Shown here piece after piece: positions 5,822 to 8,808 of a DNA stretch of 8,808 nucleotides. Position 1 is the first letter of the stretch, and the number at the start of each line of letters is the position of its first letter. The stretch spans positions 1 to 8,808 of the forward strand of contig JAANXG010000028.1 of the NCBI GenBank assembly GCA_018263405.1, in the 5' to 3' direction. The stretch is from Gammaproteobacteria bacterium. Lineage in GTDB: Bacteria > Pseudomonadota > Gammaproteobacteria > Arenicellales > JAANXG01. The position numbers were made by a program, and so were the translations under genes. The notes beneath the pieces were generated by a model, which was not told the DNA's origin, did no database searches, and was given only the letters and a program-made list of their open reading frames with translations.

Positions 5822-7093
5822 TTGTATGTAAAATTATTGAACGAACTGTTCGAAGCGGCGGTGGCCGCCGCTTCACCGGCTTCGTGCCTGCCCGCTTACT
5901 TGCCCGCGGCGCCCCCGGGTTACCCGGCTCGCAAAGGCCGCACCTTGGTGGTGGGGGCAGGAAAAGCGGCGGCCGGCATGGCTAAGGTGGTGGAAGAACA
6001 GTGGGACGGACCCGTAAGCGGCCTCGTCGTGACGCGATACGGCCATGGTATGCCGCTTAAAACCATTGAGCTCGTCGAAGCCGGTCACCCGCTGCCCGAT
6101 GCCGCGGGCCAGCGCGCCGCGGCGCGGATGCTGGAACAGGTAACCGAACTGAGCGCCGGGGACCGGGTGATTGGCCTGTTTTCCGGCGGCGGTTCCGCGT
6201 TGCTCGCTTTGCCCGCGCCCGGCGTGTCGCTCGATCACAAGCAAACGGTCACCCGGGCCCTATTGCGCCGTGGCGCCAATATCCGGGAAATCAACAATGT
6301 GCGTAAACACTTATCGGCAATCAAAGGCGGGCGCCTGGCAGCGGCTTGCGCTCCGGCAAGCGTTGTAACGCTAATGATTTCCGACGTGCCCGGAGACGAC
6401 CCATCCAGCATCGCGTCGGGACCCACGGTGCCGGATCCCACCACCCGCGCCGAAGCACTAGCCGTGCTTCGAAAGTACGGGATCACCCAGCCCCGGGCCG
6501 TCATCGATAGCCTGCAAAATACAGACAACGAAACCCCCAAACCGGGGGATCCATGCTTTGACAATACCAGACACGAGATTGCCGCTTGCACGCAGGATGC
6601 ATTGGAGGCCGCGGCCGAACTTGCCATACAGCGGGGATATGCCGTATTGATTCTCGGCGACCTGGAGGGTGAAGCCCGGGATGTGGCACTCGTCCAAGCC
6701 GGTATTGTCCGGCAGATCCTCCGCTTCGGGCAACCGGAGTCCGCACCTTGCGTCGTCCTTTCCGGAGGAGAAACCACCGTCACGGTACGCGGCGGGGGGC
6801 GCGGGGGGCGCAATGCGGAGTTCGCTTTGGCTCTCGCCATCGCGCTCGAAGGGCTGCCCGGCGTTTATGCCCTGGCGGCGGACACCGACGGCATCGACGG
6901 GACCGAGGACAACGCCGGCTGCATCGTCCATCCCGATACGCTGAAGAAGGCGGCGGACAAGGGCGTCGATGCCGAAACCTCCCTCGTCGACAATGACGCT
7001 TACAGTGTGTTTCAGGCCTCGGACGGTTTAATTAAAACCGGTCCAACCCGCACCAACGTCAACGATTTTCGCGCCATACTCGTGACCGGTTAG
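5822..7093 (+). CDS. Glycerate 2-kinase, MOFRL type
   Basis: Cytosolic kinase of the GckA/TtuD type, converting D-glycerate and ATP to 2-phosphoglycerate, which feeds glyoxylate, serine or tartrate carbon into lower glycolysis. At 423 residues it has the usual length. The N-terminal DUF4147 domain shows LVVGAGKAAAGMA (42-54), EAGHPLPD (86-93), LFSGGGSALLALPAPG (119-134), INNVRKHLSAIKGGRLA (157-173) and ISDVPGDDPSSIASGPTVPDPTT (186-208). The C-terminal MOFRL domain shows LSGGETTVTVRG (313-324), GGRGGRNAEFALALA (325-339), ALAADTDGIDGTEDNAGC (350-367) and GPTRTNVNDFRAILV (407-421). No ATG is available: the frame is shared with hpt and its first start-like codon is TTG 5822. The nearby ATG at 5826 is out of frame. 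No clear Shine-Dalgarno is seen, so translation may be coupled to hpt. It converges on guaD across a 55-bp gap with no recognisable terminator. Confidence 0.93.
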   Translation: MYVKLLNELFEAAVAAASPASCLPAYLPAAPPGYPARKGRTLVVGAGKAAAGMAKVVEEQWDGPVSGLVVTRYGHGMPLKTIELVEAGHPLPDAAGQRAAARMLEQVTELSAGDRVIGLFSGGGSALLALPAPGVSLDHKQTVTRALLRRGANIREINNVRKHLSAIKGGRLAAACAPASVVTLMISDVPGDDPSSIASGPTVPDPTTRAEALAVLRKYGITQPRAVIDSLQNTDNETPKPGDPCFDNTRHEIAACTQDALEAAAELAIQRGYAVLILGDLEGEARDVALVQAGIVRQILRFGQPESAPCVVLSGGETTVTVRGGGRGGRNAEFALALAIALEGLPGVYALAADTDGIDGTEDNAGCIVHPDTLKKAADKGVDAETSLVDNDAYSVFQASDGLIKTGPTRTNVNDFRAILVTG

Positions 7094-7148
7094 TGCTTTC
7101 CTGTATTGTTTTCAGCAACTCATTGCGGGCACGTCCCGGATATCGCGA

Positions 7149-8504
7149 TCAGACCTTCTTCCCCGCCAGGTAAACCGCGCGGATGTTTCGATCATCGCCA
7201 AGCATAAACAGGGCGAACAGTTTCTCGTCGATGCGTTTGGCTTTGGACATGCGCCTGGTCATAAGCGGCGTGGCATTCGGATCGACCACAAGGAAATCCG
7301 CTTCCTTGCCCTGCTCAAAGTTACCGATCCTGTCGTCCATATATAAGGAACGTGCGCCGCCGAGAGTGCCCAAATAAAAAGCCCGCGAAGGTGTGAGCGT
7401 CTGGTCCTGAAGCTGAAGTACTTTGTAGCCCTCGCCCAGGGTTCTGAGAATACTGAACGTAGTTCCTCCGCCCACGTCCGTACCGATGCCGGTCCGGATA
7501 CCATGGGTGTCGGCGGCTTGTAGATCGAACAGACCGCTGCCCAGAAACAGGTTGGAAGTGGGGCAAAACGCGGCGGCCGCGCCCGACTCCCCCATGCGCA
7601 CCCGGTCCCGTTCGTCCAGATGGATACAATGGGCGTACACGGATCGCTCCCGCAGTAAACCGTACCGATCATAGACATCCAGGTAGCTGCGGTGGTTTGG
7701 AAACAGGGTTTCCACCCAGGCGACCTCGTCGGTGTTTTCCGCCAGATGGCTTTGCACGAACACATCCGGGTGTTCCCGCGCCAGCCGGCCCGCCCGCGCC
7801 AGTTGCCGGTCGGTGGAAGTCGCCGCGAAGCGGGGAGTGATGGCATAACACAGACGGCCCGCCCCGTGCCATTTCTCGATCAGCGCTTTGCTGTCTTCGT
7901 ATCCCGACTCCGCGGTATCCCGCAGATCCTGCGGGCAGTTGCGATCCATCAGCACCTTGCCGGCGATCAAGCGCATACCCCGTGACCGCGCGGCCTCGAA
8001 CACGGCGTCCACCGAGCGCGGGTGAACGCTCGCGAACACCAGCGCACTGGTGGTGCCATTGCGCAGCAGCTCGTCGAGAAAAAACGCTGCGGCTTCGCGC
8101 GCCACCGCCTCGTCACCAAACCGTGCTTCGGCGGGAAACGTATAGTCCTGCAACCAGTCGAGCAACTGCGCGCCGTAGGACGCAATGACATCGACCTGGG
8201 GGTAATGAACATGGGTATCGACGAAGCCGGGCATGATGAGCATACCGGAGTAATCCGTGACTTCCCCGTCCGAAGGCAGGCGTTTGACCAGCTCCTCCGC
8301 GGGACCCACCTCCTGCACCATCCCCGCGGCGACCATCAATATGCCGTCCGCAATATACTCGATGGCGTGGTCATCGCCTCGTCCCGGATCGTGCAGCGCA
8401 TGCACGATCGAGCCGCGATACGCGTTGAACGCCGGTGGATTCAAATGCGCACACCCGTATCCCACATGGATCGGAAAATCGACACTCAAAATCTCTGTGG
8501 CCAT
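7149..8504 (-). CDS. guaD: Guanine deaminase
   Basis: Zinc-dependent amidohydrolase that turns guanine into xanthine and ammonia in the cytosol. From ATG 8504 it has 451 residues, close to the family norm (about 430-450). Visible features are MPGFVDTHVHYPQ (91-103, the HxH zinc ligands His98 and His100, plus the guanine-deaminase type HYPQ), LDWLQDYTFPAEARF (115-129), HLAENTDEVAW (253-263, zinc His253 and proton-shuttle Glu256), YAHCIHL (290-296), CPTSNLFLGSGLF (314-326) and GIGTDVGGGTTFS (339-351, metal Asp343). The C-terminal GNFEQGKEADFLVVDP (394-409) closes the small beta domain. The frame opens further to ATG 8597, but the extra 31 residues look non-conserved and overlap a hairpin with a poly-T run on the opposite strand, so 8504 is preferred; neither start has a strong Shine-Dalgarno. 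Both it and hpt use guanine. Confidence 0.94.
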   Translation of the reverse strand: MATEILSVDFPIHVGYGCAHLNPPAFNAYRGSIVHALHDPGRGDDHAIEYIADGILMVAAGMVQEVGPAEELVKRLPSDGEVTDYSGMLIMPGFVDTHVHYPQVDVIASYGAQLLDWLQDYTFPAEARFGDEAVAREAAAFFLDELLRNGTTSALVFASVHPRSVDAVFEAARSRGMRLIAGKVLMDRNCPQDLRDTAESGYEDSKALIEKWHGAGRLCYAITPRFAATSTDRQLARAGRLAREHPDVFVQSHLAENTDEVAWVETLFPNHRSYLDVYDRYGLLRERSVYAHCIHLDERDRVRMGESGAAAAFCPTSNLFLGSGLFDLQAADTHGIRTGIGTDVGGGTTFSILRTLGEGYKVLQLQDQTLTPSRAFYLGTLGGARSLYMDDRIGNFEQGKEADFLVVDPNATPLMTRRMSKAKRIDEKLFALFMLGDDRNIRAVYLAGKKV

Positions 8505-8681
8505 TGACAGGCCCGGGCGAATAGCTCCATGAGCGGGCTTTTTTTCATCAGGTAGGTGGTTTATCCTGCCTCGTCTTGGGGGACCGCCAAGGCTCATAGG
8601 GCTCGCGCAAAAAAAACTTCACAGAATTCGCGCCCGAATTTGGGTTGGATTTGGACGATCCGATGGAGCAAAACCGTAGTA

Positions 8682-8808
8682 CTAGGAGCCTGTCGGACTT
8701 AGGATGAATCTACTGCGGCGGCGGGAGATCGGCCCACTTTCCCGATTTATTTCGTTAAATAGCTGGCTATTCGCCTCAATAAATCGAAAAATTGGTCTCG
8801 ATTTCCCA
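8682..8808. mobile_element. MITE-like palindromic element, copy 2 (cut by window edge)
   Basis: Starts with the same CTAG and GAGCCTGTCGGACTTAGG terminus and matches the first 127 bases of the copy at 4991-5157 without a single difference. The match runs past the element's centre, so this is the same short element rather than a longer parent transposon. The right terminus lies beyond the window. It is in the same orientation as copy 1 and lies 177 bp upstream of the guaD start. Its left CTAG is part of the small palindrome TAGTACTA (8677-8684). Perfect identity between non-coding copies suggests recent movement or gene conversion. Confidence 0.85.

Noticed and set aside
8511..8545. GCCC / GCTC-CAT-GAGC-GGGC followed by seven Ts, resembling a plus-strand terminator
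   Set aside because: The stem is broken by a nine-base bulge, and no rightward gene lies just upstream (the glycerate kinase ends 1.4 kb before it). It falls at the 5' end of leftward guaD, so it was not called a terminator.
8505..8597. N-terminal extension of guaD to the ATG at 8597
   Set aside because: The extra 31 residues (MSLGGPPRRGRINHLP...) do not look like part of the domain, no strong Shine-Dalgarno precedes that ATG, and the shorter form has the family's usual length.

Overview
The window looks like ordinary chromosome from a moderately GC-rich gammaproteobacterium, probably one with sulfur metabolism. That guess rests on a YeeE/YedE-type sulfur-compound transporter paired with a secreted DUF302 protein, a BolA protein, and the general style of the proteins. 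It is an inference; there is no rRNA or other marker here to confirm it.

Layout. The left third (about 1-3161) is read leftwards: a two-CBS-domain protein, thiD (HMP-P kinase of thiamine synthesis), a secreted DUF302 protein and a YeeE/YedE membrane protein that runs off the left edge. DUF302 and yeeE are 31 bp apart and are probably one transcript. The other gaps in this run (101 and 154 bp) leave room for separate promoters. A divergent gap with a perfect TATAAT box separates this set from an EamA-family (DMT) exporter read rightwards, followed by bolA.

The right half holds hpt (hypoxanthine-guanine phosphoribosyltransferase) and a MOFRL-type glycerate 2-kinase read rightwards as a likely operon. 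They face guaD (guanine deaminase), read leftwards. Hpt and GuaD both act on purine bases, one salvaging guanine and the other deaminating it to xanthine. Glycerate kinase could in principle take carbon from purine breakdown via glyoxylate, but the window shows no gene for the steps between.

The most notable feature is a small palindromic element of about 160 bp at 4991-5157. It has perfect 22-bp terminal inverted repeats (including CTAG at each end), nested inner inverted repeats and no coding capacity. A second copy in the same orientation starts at 8682 and is cut by the window edge; all 127 visible bases are identical to the first. It looks like a recently mobile MITE-type element. The two copies flank the hpt-glycerate kinase-guaD block as direct repeats.
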